Shown in pieces: positions 15,654-23,469 of a DNA stretch of 26,450 nt. Below the pieces are notes generated by a model that made no database searches, was not told where the DNA came from, and saw only the letters and a list, made by a program, of their open reading frames with translations. Source of the DNA: Collinsella sp. (GTDB lineage: Bacteria > Actinomycetota > Coriobacteriia > Coriobacteriales > Coriobacteriaceae); NCBI GenBank assembly GCA_019414515.1, contig DXLX01000006.1, positions 1 through 26,450 on the forward strand. The letters run 5' to 3'. A program made the position numbers and the translations under genes. Every line of letters begins with the position of its first letter. Within the stretch, counting starts at the first letter, position 1.

Positions 15654-15686
15654 AATGCGGCAAAGGGACGGCCCCTTTGCCGCATT
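15654..15686. terminator. hairpin between the convergent folC and pepQ genes
   Basis: AATGCGGCAAAGGG (15654-15667) pairs perfectly over 14 bp with 15673-15686 around a 5-base loop. It sits 3 bases beyond the stop of the minus-strand peptidase gene. There is no T-run on either strand, so its use as terminator is likely but not certain. Confidence 0.6.
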
Positions 15687-15688
15687 GT

Positions 15689-16777
15689 CTAGTCTAAGCG
15701 GACCGGATCGTGGGGGTAGGCGTTGAGGATCTCGACGCCGGACTCGGTAACTAGGGCCAGGTCCTCGATGCGGACGCCGGTGTGGCCGGGGAGGTAGATG
15801 CCCGGCTCGATGGAGAAAGTCATGCCAGGCTCGACAACCTGCTCGTTGACGAACGAGACGTCGCCCGGCTCGTGGTCCTGCAGACCGATCGAGTGTCCCA
15901 GACGGTGCGTAAAGTACTGCCCATAGCCTGCATCCTCAATCACGTCGCGTGCGGCACGGTCCAAGTCGCACATACGCACGCCCGGCGCGATGAGCGCCTC
16001 GGCGGCCTCGTTGGCGCGGCGCACGATGTCGTAGATGCGTGCCGTCTCCTCGTCCGGCTCGCCCCAAAAGAACGTGCGCGTCATGTCCGAGCAGTAGTTG
16101 CAGCGGCGTCCGCCAATGTCGAACAGCACCACGTCGCCGCGCTTGAGTACGGTGTCGTCGGGCTCGTGGTGCGGGTCGCCGGCGTTGGCGCCAAAGCTCA
16201 CGATGGGCGGAAAGCTGAAGCCCTCGCAGCCGTGCTTGCGATACAAGCCGGGCATCTGGTCGGCGATTTCGCGCTCCGTCACGCCTTCGTGGACGAGCTT
16301 GATGGCGTCGGCCATCACAGCGTCGTTAGCAGCTGAGGACACGCGCATGAGCTCCTGCTCGGCGGCATCCTTATGGGTGCGCGCGGCGGTGACGGCAAAG
16401 TCGCCCAGGAAAAACTCGCTCGCAGCATGGCGCTCCATGAGCGGCATCAAAAAGCCGGAACGCATTACGGTGTCGATGCCGAGCGGTTTGGTCGGATCGA
16501 CCTCGCGAGCGATGGCGTCGGCCACGACGTCGGTATCGGTGTGGTAGGCAACGCGGGCATTGTCATACTCGGGCAGCTGATGCAGCGCGTTGACCAAGAT
16601 TACGGGCTCGCTACCGCGCGCGAGCAGCACGCCGCAAAAACGCTCGAACATATCTGCATAAAAGCCGGTCAGGTAATAGATCGACCACGGGTCGTTTACG
16701 AGCAGCTGTGCGCCGGGGTGCTGGGCCTCGAGCGCATCGAGCACGCGCGCCACACGCTGGTCATCGACATGTGCCAT
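15689..16777 (-). CDS. M24-family Xaa-Pro aminopeptidase/dipeptidase
   Basis: 362 residues. The creatinase-type N-terminal domain (1-130) is followed by the pita-bread metallopeptidase domain. The five metal ligands are in place: D220 (VVLFDIGG), D231 (CSDMTRTF), H295 (HRLGHSIGL), E324 (SIEPGIYLPG) and E338 (RIEDLALV). It probably cleaves X-Pro bonds in peptides in the cytoplasm, as part of peptide catabolism. ATG at 16777 is chosen because AAAGGA lies just upstream on the minus strand; the longer frame to 16828 adds an unconserved 17 residues. It could be of PepQ or PepP type, which sequence inspection alone cannot settle. Monocistronic and convergent with folC. Confidence 0.9.
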   Translation of the reverse strand: MAHVDDQRVARVLDALEAQHPGAQLLVNDPWSIYYLTGFYADMFERFCGVLLARGSEPVILVNALHQLPEYDNARVAYHTDTDVVADAIAREVDPTKPLGIDTVMRSGFLMPLMERHAASEFFLGDFAVTAARTHKDAAEQELMRVSSAANDAVMADAIKLVHEGVTEREIADQMPGLYRKHGCEGFSFPPIVSFGANAGDPHHEPDDTVLKRGDVVLFDIGGRRCNYCSDMTRTFFWGEPDEETARIYDIVRRANEAAEALIAPGVRMCDLDRAARDVIEDAGYGQYFTHRLGHSIGLQDHEPGDVSFVNEQVVEPGMTFSIEPGIYLPGHTGVRIEDLALVTESGVEILNAYPHDPVRLD

Positions 16778-16829
16778 GAAACATCCTTTCGCTAGGTTGC
16801 CACCATGGTTTCCCAAGCGCCCCCTCATA

Positions 16830-16896
16830 AGTTGCGGTGAAATACGGACTGTTTAGCGGCCTGAAGCCATAAAACAGTCCGTATTTCACCGCAACT
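16830..16896. repeat. perfect 25-bp palindrome, family A copy 2
   Basis: The arms at 16830-16854 and 16872-16896 are exact inverted copies, beginning AGTTGCGGTGAAATACGGAC. The 17-base loop contains GCGGC/GCC. The core TTGCGG-x-ATACGGACTG is shared with 3112-3185. It lies between the pepQ-like gene start and the end of the minus-strand DUF1667 operon, where it may also end that transcript. TAAAAC borders it but no long T-run is present. Confidence 0.9.
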
Positions 16897-16952
16897 GCGG
16901 AGGAGGACCGGGTGGATGGCGGGGTAGCTAAAAGAGCCTCGTCCCAAATTAG

Positions 16953-17345
16953 CTACTCGATGTCCATGCTGGCGATTAGGTTGATGTTGGTGTCTAGGAG
17001 GTTCTCCAGCACGACGTCGCCCATGCGGATGGGGGCTTCGACGACCACGCCGCGTAGGAGGTCCATGGCTTGGGCATGGAGTGCCAGCGGGATGGCTTCG
17101 GATGTGCGCACGGGGAGCAGGGCTTCGTCGCTGCCGGAGACGGCCACGGTCGTCGTGAGCACGCGCATGGGGCAGGTGAGCTCCTGATGTGCGAACGTAT
17201 CGCCGCGCGGGCAGCTGTTGCCGGTTACGGAGCGCACTTCCACCACGGCGCCATTGGCGTCGCGCTCCACCTTTACGGTCAGAAGGCATTCGGATGGGCA
17301 GGTCGTGCAGTTGAACTGCAATGTTTCGGTCACATTCGTGCTCAT
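16953..17345 (-). CDS. DUF1667 protein, third gene of the glpA/glpB-like operon
   Basis: 130 residues. Cysteines C13, C16 and C20 (CTTCPSEC) and C45 (CPRGD), plus C58, suggest a bound metal or iron-sulfur centre; the CP-x-G form is the DUF1667 (PF07892) signature. Genes of this family regularly follow the two flavoproteins seen here, so the three are probably subunits of one oxidoreductase, perhaps with this one as an electron-transfer part analogous to GlpC. Start ATG 17345 has GGAGG from the end of the preceding gene as ribosome site, and the gap to that gene is 4 bases. No membrane segment is seen. The biochemical role is not established. Confidence 0.85.
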   Translation of the reverse strand: MSTNVTETLQFNCTTCPSECLLTVKVERDANGAVVEVRSVTGNSCPRGDTFAHQELTCPMRVLTTTVAVSGSDEALLPVRTSEAIPLALHAQAMDLLRGVVVEAPIRMGDVVLENLLDTNINLIASMDIE

Positions 17346-17349
17346 GGCC

Positions 17350-18738
17350 TTACGCCTCCTCAACGGGGTCGACGGACAGAATAAGCTTGCTGGCACCCAG
17401 GTTGAGCGCTTGTTTGATGACCTTTGCCGGCAGCGGGAAGCTTTCCATAACGCTTGGCTTAAACGCGCGGACCTTGCCTGCAAGCAGTTCCTCGTCGTCT
17501 GCCAGAATACGCACGCGGGCGGCGTCGACCGGTCGGCGCACACGGAAGTTGAGTTTGGTGAGCGCCACAGCCGTAACGCGTCCCGGCAGCGCGTAGCCCG
17601 CAATGCCGGCGGGGGAGACCGTGAGCTGACAATTCACGCCCGTCTCGACATCCGCGCTGCCACCCAGTGCGTACGCCGCCGCGGCTGCACCGGCACGCTC
17701 GGACTCGGTCGTCACGTTGTCGGCCAGGTCGTGCACGTGCAGTACGTTGCCACAGGCAAAGATGCCCGGCACGCCCGTTTGCAGGCTCTGATCAACCACG
17801 GCGCCGCGCGTGCGTAGGTCAAGCTCCACGCCTGCGGCAACCGAAAGCTCGTTTTCGGGAATCAGACCCACCGAAAGCAGCAGCGTGTCGCACGGAACAA
17901 CGCGCTCGGTTCCCGGAATGGGCGCCAGGCTCTCGTCGACCTGACTCACCTCGACGGCCTCCACGCGATCGTGTCCGATCACGCGCGTGACGGTGGTGGA
18001 CAGGTGCAGCGGAATGCCAAAGTCGTCCAGGCAGTTCTTGACGTTGCGGCGCAGACCGTTGGCGTACGGCATGAGCTCGTACACGCCCTCGACAGAAATC
18101 CCCTCGAGCGTGCAGCGGCGCGCCATGATCAGCCCGATGTCGCCTGAGCCCAAAATGATGGCGCGCGAGCCGGGCTTGAGGTTTTCGATATTGATGTATC
18201 GCTGCGCCAGGCCCGCCGTAAACACGCCGGCGGGACGGCTGCCGGGGATCTTGATCTCGCTGCGCGTGCGCTCGCGGCACCCCATGGCAAGGACGACCGC
18301 GCGTCCGGTGAGCTGCAGCATGCCGGTACGGCTCATGATTGTGACGGTATGACCCGCACCGGCTTCTGCGTTCGAGGCATCCGCGCCCAGCGCGTCATCG
18401 CCCTCCTCCGAATCGATCCCCAGCACCATGCTGTCCAAGAACAGCGCGATGTCGGTCGCGCGAACCTGGTCGATAAAGCGCTGCGCGTACTCGGGACCTG
18501 TGAGCTCCTGTTTAAAGTGCGACAGGCCAAAGCCGGGGTGGATGCACTGTCGGAGGATTCCTCCTAGATGCTGCTCGCGCTCCACGATGGCCACGTGTGC
18601 GCCTGCCTTATGCGCGGCCAGCGCGGCCGCCATGCCGGCAGGTCCGCCGCCGATAACGACCACGTCGAAGGCCTGCGTCGGCACGGCGTCCGCGGTGCCG
18701 TCGGTCGCGCTCGCTGCATTTACTTCAAAGCTCTCCAC
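17350..18738 (-). CDS. GlpB-like FAD/pyridine nucleotide-disulfide-type oxidoreductase
   Basis: 462 residues with two dinucleotide folds: VVVIGGGPAGMAAALAAHKA near 27-46 for FAD and AIILGSGDIGLIMARR in the middle for NAD(P). The ATG-type motif GVPGIFACGNVLHVHDLADN near the C-terminal third closes the flavin site. GGILRQCIHPGFGL, just after the first fold, is typical of the homologues paired with GlpA-like proteins. It starts with GTG at 18738, one base beyond the preceding stop, with AAGGGGG as ribosome site. The first 20 residues are a low-complexity Ala/Thr-rich extension. Probably cytoplasmic, passing electrons between NAD(P)H and its partner flavoprotein; substrate unproven. Confidence 0.85.
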   Translation of the reverse strand: MESFEVNAASATDGTADAVPTQAFDVVVIGGGPAGMAAALAAHKAGAHVAIVEREQHLGGILRQCIHPGFGLSHFKQELTGPEYAQRFIDQVRATDIALFLDSMVLGIDSEEGDDALGADASNAEAGAGHTVTIMSRTGMLQLTGRAVVLAMGCRERTRSEIKIPGSRPAGVFTAGLAQRYINIENLKPGSRAIILGSGDIGLIMARRCTLEGISVEGVYELMPYANGLRRNVKNCLDDFGIPLHLSTTVTRVIGHDRVEAVEVSQVDESLAPIPGTERVVPCDTLLLSVGLIPENELSVAAGVELDLRTRGAVVDQSLQTGVPGIFACGNVLHVHDLADNVTTESERAGAAAAAYALGGSADVETGVNCQLTVSPAGIAGYALPGRVTAVALTKLNFRVRRPVDAARVRILADDEELLAGKVRAFKPSVMESFPLPAKVIKQALNLGASKLILSVDPVEEA

Positions 18739-18739
18739 C

Positions 18740-20203
18740 CTAGCGCACCCCCTTCAAAGGTCCCTCGACCAGCCAGGAGCCGGCGTCCTCCAGTAATACC
18801 TCGCTGGGGTCGCAGTCCAGCTCTCGGGCAAGAATCGCCACCACACGGCTCTGGCAAAAGCCGCTTTGGCACCGACCCATGCCGGCGCGGCAGCGGCGCT
18901 TGACGCCCTCGACCGAAACCGCGCCCGGGCGGCGTCGGATCGCGGCCACGATCTCGGCCTCGGGCACCGTCTCGCAGCGGCAGACAATCTGCCCCCACGC
19001 GGGATCGGACTCAATGAGCTCTTTCTTGCGCGCGAGCGGTGCACGGTCAAAATCGTCCGGCGCGCGGCAAATCGGGTCCCAATCGTTCCGTTCATGCAGG
19101 GCAACGCCCGCCTCGCGCATCACGTGCTCCATGCGCTCGGCAATGGCCGGCGCGCTTGCCACACCCGGTGACTGAATACCAGCCGCCTGGAACAGCCCCG
19201 GCACCACGGCCGACTGTCCAATAAAGAAGTCGTTCGTTCCCTGAATGACCGGACGCCCGCCGGCAAATGCGCGCACCACGCGGCGCGTGTCCAGATCGGG
19301 CACCAGCTTGCGCGCGCCGGTCAGCAGCGCGTTCACATCGCTTGCATAGGTCTGCGTGTCACCCGGCTCGCGCACGGCAGCCGTGGCGGTTATCACTGTG
19401 TTGCCGTGCACGGTGCCCGTGACAATAACGCCCTTCGAAATCGGCGTCGGCACCGGGTAGAGCGGCATGAGCGTGCACGGTTCCTTGTCCAGCACCACGA
19501 TGTTGCCCTGACGCCAGACCATCTGGAACTCCTCGGCGCCCACCATATGCGAGATGTCCGCGGCACCGTTGCCCGCGGCGTTGATCAGATAGCGGCAGCG
19601 CACGTCTCCGGCGGGCGTCGCCAGCGTAAAGCGCGCAGCCCCGTCGGTAGCCTCGCTGCCAGCAACCTCAATCGCTTCCACCGGTGCGGAGCGCATAAAC
19701 GTCACCCCGTTGGCGACGGCGTTCTCCAGCGCGGCAATGGCGACCTCAAACGGATCCACAAAGCCAGTGGAGGGACACCACAGCGCGCACGTCGCCTCGG
19801 CACTGGCCCGCGGCTCTAATTCGTGGATGCGGTTGGGTCCGACGATTGACAGCTCGGGCACGCCGTTGGCATGGCCGTTGCACCGCAGCTTCTCCAGCTG
19901 CGCGCGGTCCTCGTCGTTAAAGCCCAGCACCATCGACCCGGTGCGGCGGAACAGAAAGCCCAGCTCCTGCGCCCACGTACCGTACAGCTCGCAACCACGA
20001 GCGTTGACCTGGGCCTTAACCGTGCGCGGTGTCGGATCGTAGCCGGCGTGCACCAGGCCGCCGTTGGCCTTCGATGCGCCCAGCGCGATATCGTTTGCTG
20101 CCTCGACCACGCAAGTAGACAGGTCATAGCGCGCGAGCTGCCGCGCGATGGCGCATCCGGTGATGCCAGCGCCGACAATCGCGATATCAAACGTTTCTGC
20201 CAC
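18740..20203 (-). CDS. GlpA-like FAD-dependent oxidoreductase with C-terminal BFD-type 2Fe-2S domain
   Basis: 487 residues. Residues 1-370 are a DAO-fold flavoprotein (IAIVGAGITGCAIARQLARY at the N-terminus) related to glycerol-3-phosphate dehydrogenase and L-2-hydroxyglutarate oxidase. The C-terminal domain has C408-x-C410 (CRCETV) and C445-x4-C450 (GMGRCQSGFC), the BFD-like 2Fe-2S pattern of GlpA, with an extra C438. It starts with GTG at 20203 after GGGAGG. The likely reaction is oxidation of glycerol-3-phosphate or a 2-hydroxy acid. No glycerol kinase or facilitator gene is adjacent, so the glycerol link is weaker than in classical glp operons. It is first of three co-directional genes. 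Confidence 0.85.
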   Translation of the reverse strand: MAETFDIAIVGAGITGCAIARQLARYDLSTCVVEAANDIALGASKANGGLVHAGYDPTPRTVKAQVNARGCELYGTWAQELGFLFRRTGSMVLGFNDEDRAQLEKLRCNGHANGVPELSIVGPNRIHELEPRASAEATCALWCPSTGFVDPFEVAIAALENAVANGVTFMRSAPVEAIEVAGSEATDGAARFTLATPAGDVRCRYLINAAGNGAADISHMVGAEEFQMVWRQGNIVVLDKEPCTLMPLYPVPTPISKGVIVTGTVHGNTVITATAAVREPGDTQTYASDVNALLTGARKLVPDLDTRRVVRAFAGGRPVIQGTNDFFIGQSAVVPGLFQAAGIQSPGVASAPAIAERMEHVMREAGVALHERNDWDPICRAPDDFDRAPLARKKELIESDPAWGQIVCRCETVPEAEIVAAIRRRPGAVSVEGVKRRCRAGMGRCQSGFCQSRVVAILARELDCDPSEVLLEDAGSWLVEGPLKGVR

Positions 20204-20220
20204 GGTGCCTCCCAGACAAG

Positions 20221-20235
20221 TTGACAGGCTGTCAA
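20221..20235. promoter_or_regulatory. palindromic operator candidate ahead of the glpA-like operon
   Basis: TTGACAG-G-CTGTCAA is a perfect 7+1+7 dyad 18 bases upstream of the minus-strand GTG start. It lies where a repressor would block transcription or where a -35 could be. No matching -10 box is found at the right distance on the minus strand, so it is more likely an operator in the leader. Confidence 0.45.
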
Positions 20236-20372
20236 TAAGACTATCCTACGGTCTGCACGCCCCCAGCGCGGCGGCAATGCGGCGAACAGCCCCGCAACAC
20301 CCGCCAACGGCAGGCGAGGGGAGACTCGGTAACGTCGATAACCTCGTTTGCCGCCCCTGGTGTCAGAGTTTT

Positions 20373-20831
20373 GTCTCGTTCTGTAACAGTAAGCAGAAGG
20401 GTTGGGTCCCAGATGTTACAGATCGAGACGTTTGCCAGGCGGGCCCTCTGTTTGTCTCGATCTGTAACAGTAAGAGGGGAAAATCGGTCCTATGTGTTAC
20501 AGATTGAGATTTAAAGTCAGGGAGAGATTTTCTGTCTCGATCTGTAACATCTAGGGACCGTTTTGGGGTCTAGATGTTACAGATTGAGATGAACCTATCA
20601 GTCGGTTTCGAATGTCTCAATCTGTAACAGTTAGACCTGTTTTTGCCGGGTAACTGTTACAGATTGAGACATTCGGTTCGGACGGTTTTCTACGTCTTGA
20701 TCAGTAACAGCTAGCTGATGATTTGGGTTCCAGATGTTACAGATCGAGACGTTAGTCTGGCGGGTCATCCGTTTGTCTCGATCTGTAACATCTAGACCCG
20801 GATTCCGCCTCTACCTGTTACAGATTGAGAT
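20373..20831. repeat. array of six 57-bp palindromic units with 80-81-bp period
   Basis: Units at 20373-20429, 20454-20510, 20534-20590, 20614-20670, 20694-20750 and 20775-20831. Each has a left arm GTCTCGATCTGTAACA, exactly 25 variable bases, and a right arm TGTTACAGAT(C/T)GAGA(C/T). Units are separated by 24, 23, 23, 23 and 24 unrelated bases. The arms vary slightly: unit 4 pairs perfectly; in units 2, 3 and 6 the two differences leave G-U pairs in a plus-strand RNA; unit 1 has one T-T mismatch; unit 5 has a wobble and one A-A mismatch. In units 3 and 4 the stem extends inward by several pairs. There is no ORF inside and no cas-like gene nearby. It fills most of the 727-bp divergent gap; the remaining parts hold no recognisable gene. 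Confidence 0.95.
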
Positions 20832-20930
20832 GTTTGTGTCCGCGCCGGCCCCGTCCCTAGCCGTGGTCCCATATAAACAAACCCCGTGGTAAACTTGACC
20901 GGACTGTTAATATCCCGAAAGGTGCCCGTA

Positions 20931-21362
20931 ATGTCCAAGTACATCTCTGAGCTCATGTCGCCGCAGCTTATGGGCGTCGTCTATGCCTTCGTTGGCTTTA
21001 TCATCGCCCTGTATGTGCTGTCGGTCGTCTATGTGTTCATCGACGCTCGCCGCCGCGGCGCCAGCGCCTACGTGGCATGGGGCATCATCGCCCTCATCCC
21101 GTTTGTGGGCCTCATCGCCTACCTGGTCCTTCGCCCGCACTCCTACGCTGCCGACCGCGAGGAGCAGGAGCTGGACATGGCCCTGCGCGAGCGCCAGCTT
21201 GCCCAGTACGGCACCTGCCCGCAGTGCGGCGCGCCTATCGAGAAGGACTTTGTCGTGTGCCCCGTGTGCGATACCCAGGTTCGTAACGTGTGCCCCAGCT
21301 GCCATCGCCCGCTCGATGCGCACTGGAAGGTCTGCCCCTACTGCCGAACTCGCATCCAGTAA
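20931..21362 (+). CDS. two-TM membrane protein with double zinc ribbon
   Basis: 143 residues, no recognised gene. Two hydrophobic helices, at about 14-37 and 46-67, with the second resembling the phospholipase-D-nuclease N-terminal type helix (IIALIPFVGLIAYLVL). A charged segment follows (about 72-92, rich in Glu/Arg), then two zinc ribbons: C96/C99 with C110/C113 and C121/C124 with C135/C138. The ribbons are probably cytoplasmic, given the Arg-rich loop between the helices. ATG 20931 is chosen for AAAGG upstream; the ATG-like start at 20886 has no support. A role in protein interaction at the membrane is possible, but no function can be assigned. It is the first gene downstream of the palindrome array. 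Confidence 0.8.
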   Translation: MSKYISELMSPQLMGVVYAFVGFIIALYVLSVVYVFIDARRRGASAYVAWGIIALIPFVGLIAYLVLRPHSYAADREEQELDMALRERQLAQYGTCPQCGAPIEKDFVVCPVCDTQVRNVCPSCHRPLDAHWKVCPYCRTRIQ

Positions 21363-21469
21363 CGCATCCATCGCCGGGCCGGCCGCAAGCCACGGGCACC
21401 GCGCGCCATGCGAAAGGCAGACGCGCGCCCCACGCCCCGCGCCCACACGATGAAGCATGCGTAGAAAAT

Positions 21470-21504
21470 CGCCCGCCGTGCCATTAAGGTGCGGCGGGCG
21501 CTTG
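21470..21504 (+). terminator. hairpin between the zinc-ribbon gene and thrS
   Basis: CGCCCGCCGTGCC (21470-21482) pairs with GGTGCGGCGGGCG (21488-21500) over 13 bp with two wobbles around ATTAA. On the plus strand only CTTGT follows, which is also the -35 of thrS; on the minus strand ATTTTC follows. It is a plausible terminator for the upstream gene. Confidence 0.6.
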
Positions 21505-21529
21505 TATACCAAGGCAACCTGCCTATAAT
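21502..21529 (+). promoter_or_regulatory. thrS promoter
   Basis: TTGTAT (21502-21507) and TATAAT (21524-21529) are spaced 16 bp apart. The expected start near 21536 gives a leader of about 60 bases. A 10-bp dyad TGATGCAAGT (21529-21538) / ACTTGCATCA (21563-21572) overlaps the -10 end and start site. Confidence 0.75.
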
Positions 21530-21598
21530 GATGCAAGTTAAAACGCCGAGCGCATCGCACGCACTTGCATCAGGCATCCGAGAGGAGAAAACATACCC

Positions 21599-23362
21599 AT
21601 GAAGGCACTCTACAATGACGGTTCGGTGGCCGAGCTCCCGCAGGACGAGGTCACGCACGTCATCCGCCACTCCGCCGCGCACATCATGGCGCAGGCCATC
21701 AAGCGCCTGTACCCCGAGGCCGACTTTGCCTACGGTCCTGCGACCGACAACGGCTTCTACTACGACGTTGATCTGCCCGAGGGCGTCAAGATCAGCGAGG
21801 ACGACTTCCCCGCGATCGAGGCCGAGATGAAAAAGATCGTCAAGGAGAACCTCAAGTTCACCGTGTACGAGAAGCCCCGCGCCGAGGCCATCGCCCTTAT
21901 GGAGGAGCGCGGCGAGAAGTACAAGGTCGAGCATATCGGCGACCTGGACGACGACGCCCGCATCACCTTCTACCAGCAGGGCGACTACATCGATATGTGC
22001 GTCGGCCCCCACATCTGCTACACCAAGGCGCTGAAGGCCTTTAAGCTCACCGGCGTCTCGGGCGCCTACTGGAAGGGCGACAAGGACAACAAGATGCTCA
22101 CCCGCATCAACGGCGTCGCCTTTGCCACCAAGGAAGAGCTCGACGAGCACATGCATATGCTGGAGGAGGCCAAGAAGCGCGACCACCGCAAGATCGGCCG
22201 CGAGATGGACCTCTTTATGATGCGCGACGAGGCCCCCGGCTTCCCGTTCTTCCTGCCCAACGGCATGATTCTTAAGAACACGCTGCTGGACTACTGGCGC
22301 GAGATTCACCACAAGGCCGGCTACGTGGAGATCTCCACGCCGCTCATCATGAACAAGCAGTTGTGGAAGACCTCGGGCCACTGGGACCACTACAAGGACA
22401 ACATGTACTCCACCGTTATCGACGACGAAGAGTACTGCATTAAGCCCATGAACTGCCCGGGCGGCGTGCTGGTGTACGCCTCCAAGCCGCACTCCTATCG
22501 CGAGCTGCCCATTCGCGCCGGCGAGATTGGCCTGGTTCACCGCCACGAGCTGCGCGGCGCCCTGCACGGCCTGTTCCGCGTGCGCTGCTTTAACCAGGAC
22601 GACGCCCACCTGTTTGTGCGTCCCGACCAGCTGACCGACGAGATCGTTGGCGTGGTCAACCTGATCGACTCCGTGTACCAGAAGTTTGGCTTTAAGTACC
22701 ACGTTGAGCTTTCCACCCGCCCCGAGGACTCCATGGGTTCGGACGAGGACTGGGCGCGCGCCGAGGAGGGCCTGCGCACTGCTCTGGAGCAGCTGCACAT
22801 GGACTACGAGGTCAACGAGGGCGACGGCGCCTTCTACGGCCCCAAGATCGACTTCCATCTGGAGGACTCGCTCGGCCGTACCTGGCAGTGCGGTACCGTC
22901 CAGCTCGACTTCCAGATGCCGCTCAACTTTGACCTGGAGTACGTTGACGCCGACGGCACCAAGAAGCGCCCCATCATGCTGCACCGCGTGTGCTTTGGCT
23001 CCATCGAGCGCTTCATCGGTATTCTGATTGAGCACTTTGCGGGCAAGTTCCCCACTTGGCTGGCTCCCGTGCAGGTCAAGGCGCTTCCCGTCTCGGAGAA
23101 GAGTCGCGACTACGCCCACGAGGTATGCGCCAAGCTGGAGGAGGCCGGCATTCGCGTGGTCTGCGACGACCGCGACGAGAAGATCGGCTACAAGATCCGT
23201 GAGGCCCGCAGCATCGACCGCGTGCCCTACATGCTCATCCTGGGCGAGAAGGAGGTCGAGGCCGGCAACATCTCCGTCCGCGATCGCTCCAACGAGACCG
23301 TTCAGATGAGCGTCGACGAGTTTGTTGCGAAGGTGCTCGAGGAGATCAAGACTCGCGCCTAA
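21599..23362 (+). CDS. thrS: threonyl-tRNA synthetase lacking the N-terminal TGS domain
   Basis: 587 residues, about 55 shorter than the E. coli type. It begins almost at the editing domain: H24-x3-H28 (HSAAH) with C134 and H138 (CVGPHI) form the Ser-tRNA editing site, so the missing part is the ubiquitin-like TGS domain. Catalytic class II core: NCPGG (zinc Cys), motif 2 FRVRCFNQDDAH with a zinc His, the LHR zinc His, and motif 3 GSIERFIGILIE. The anticodon-binding domain is C-terminal. AGAGGAG at 21581-21587 is the ribosome site for ATG 21599, and no upstream in-frame coding is present before the promoter, so the short form is genuine. It charges tRNA-Thr in the cytoplasm. Confidence 0.96.
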   Translation: MKALYNDGSVAELPQDEVTHVIRHSAAHIMAQAIKRLYPEADFAYGPATDNGFYYDVDLPEGVKISEDDFPAIEAEMKKIVKENLKFTVYEKPRAEAIALMEERGEKYKVEHIGDLDDDARITFYQQGDYIDMCVGPHICYTKALKAFKLTGVSGAYWKGDKDNKMLTRINGVAFATKEELDEHMHMLEEAKKRDHRKIGREMDLFMMRDEAPGFPFFLPNGMILKNTLLDYWREIHHKAGYVEISTPLIMNKQLWKTSGHWDHYKDNMYSTVIDDEEYCIKPMNCPGGVLVYASKPHSYRELPIRAGEIGLVHRHELRGALHGLFRVRCFNQDDAHLFVRPDQLTDEIVGVVNLIDSVYQKFGFKYHVELSTRPEDSMGSDEDWARAEEGLRTALEQLHMDYEVNEGDGAFYGPKIDFHLEDSLGRTWQCGTVQLDFQMPLNFDLEYVDADGTKKRPIMLHRVCFGSIERFIGILIEHFAGKFPTWLAPVQVKALPVSEKSRDYAHEVCAKLEEAGIRVVCDDRDEKIGYKIREARSIDRVPYMLILGEKEVEAGNISVRDRSNETVQMSVDEFVAKVLEEIKTRA

Positions 23363-23387
23363 GGCAAACTGCACAACAATTAACAAA

Positions 23388-23420
23388 GGCGACCGTCCAC
23401 AAAGGGCGGTCGCCTTTTTT
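23388..23420 (+). terminator. intrinsic terminator of thrS
   Basis: GGCGACCGTCC (23388-23398) pairs with GGGCGGTCGCC (23404-23414) with one wobble and loop ACAAA, followed by six T. Confidence 0.95.
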
Positions 23421-23434
23421 CTTACCAAAATGAG

Positions 23435-23462
23435 AAAAGCCGCTGGTTGAACGGCTTTTTTT
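23435..23462 (+). terminator. second terminator upstream of the exopolysaccharide operon
   Basis: AAAAGCCG (23435-23442) pairs with CGGCTTTT (23452-23459) around a 9-base loop, with a seven-T run. With the thrS terminator 15 bases before, it insulates the following promoter. Confidence 0.75.
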
Positions 23463-23469
23463 GTTGCAC

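Noticed and set aside
20373..20831. CRISPR array
   Set aside because: Repeats alternate in orientation, are only 16 bp, and the gaps alternate between 25 and 23-24 bases; no cas genes are nearby.
20373..20831. Insertion sequence or integron
   Set aside because: No transposase or integrase reading frame and no target-site duplication are visible.
21338..23428. 696-codon open frame on the minus strand
   Set aside because: Antisense shadow of thrS, with low-complexity Val/Leu/Asp/Gly composition.
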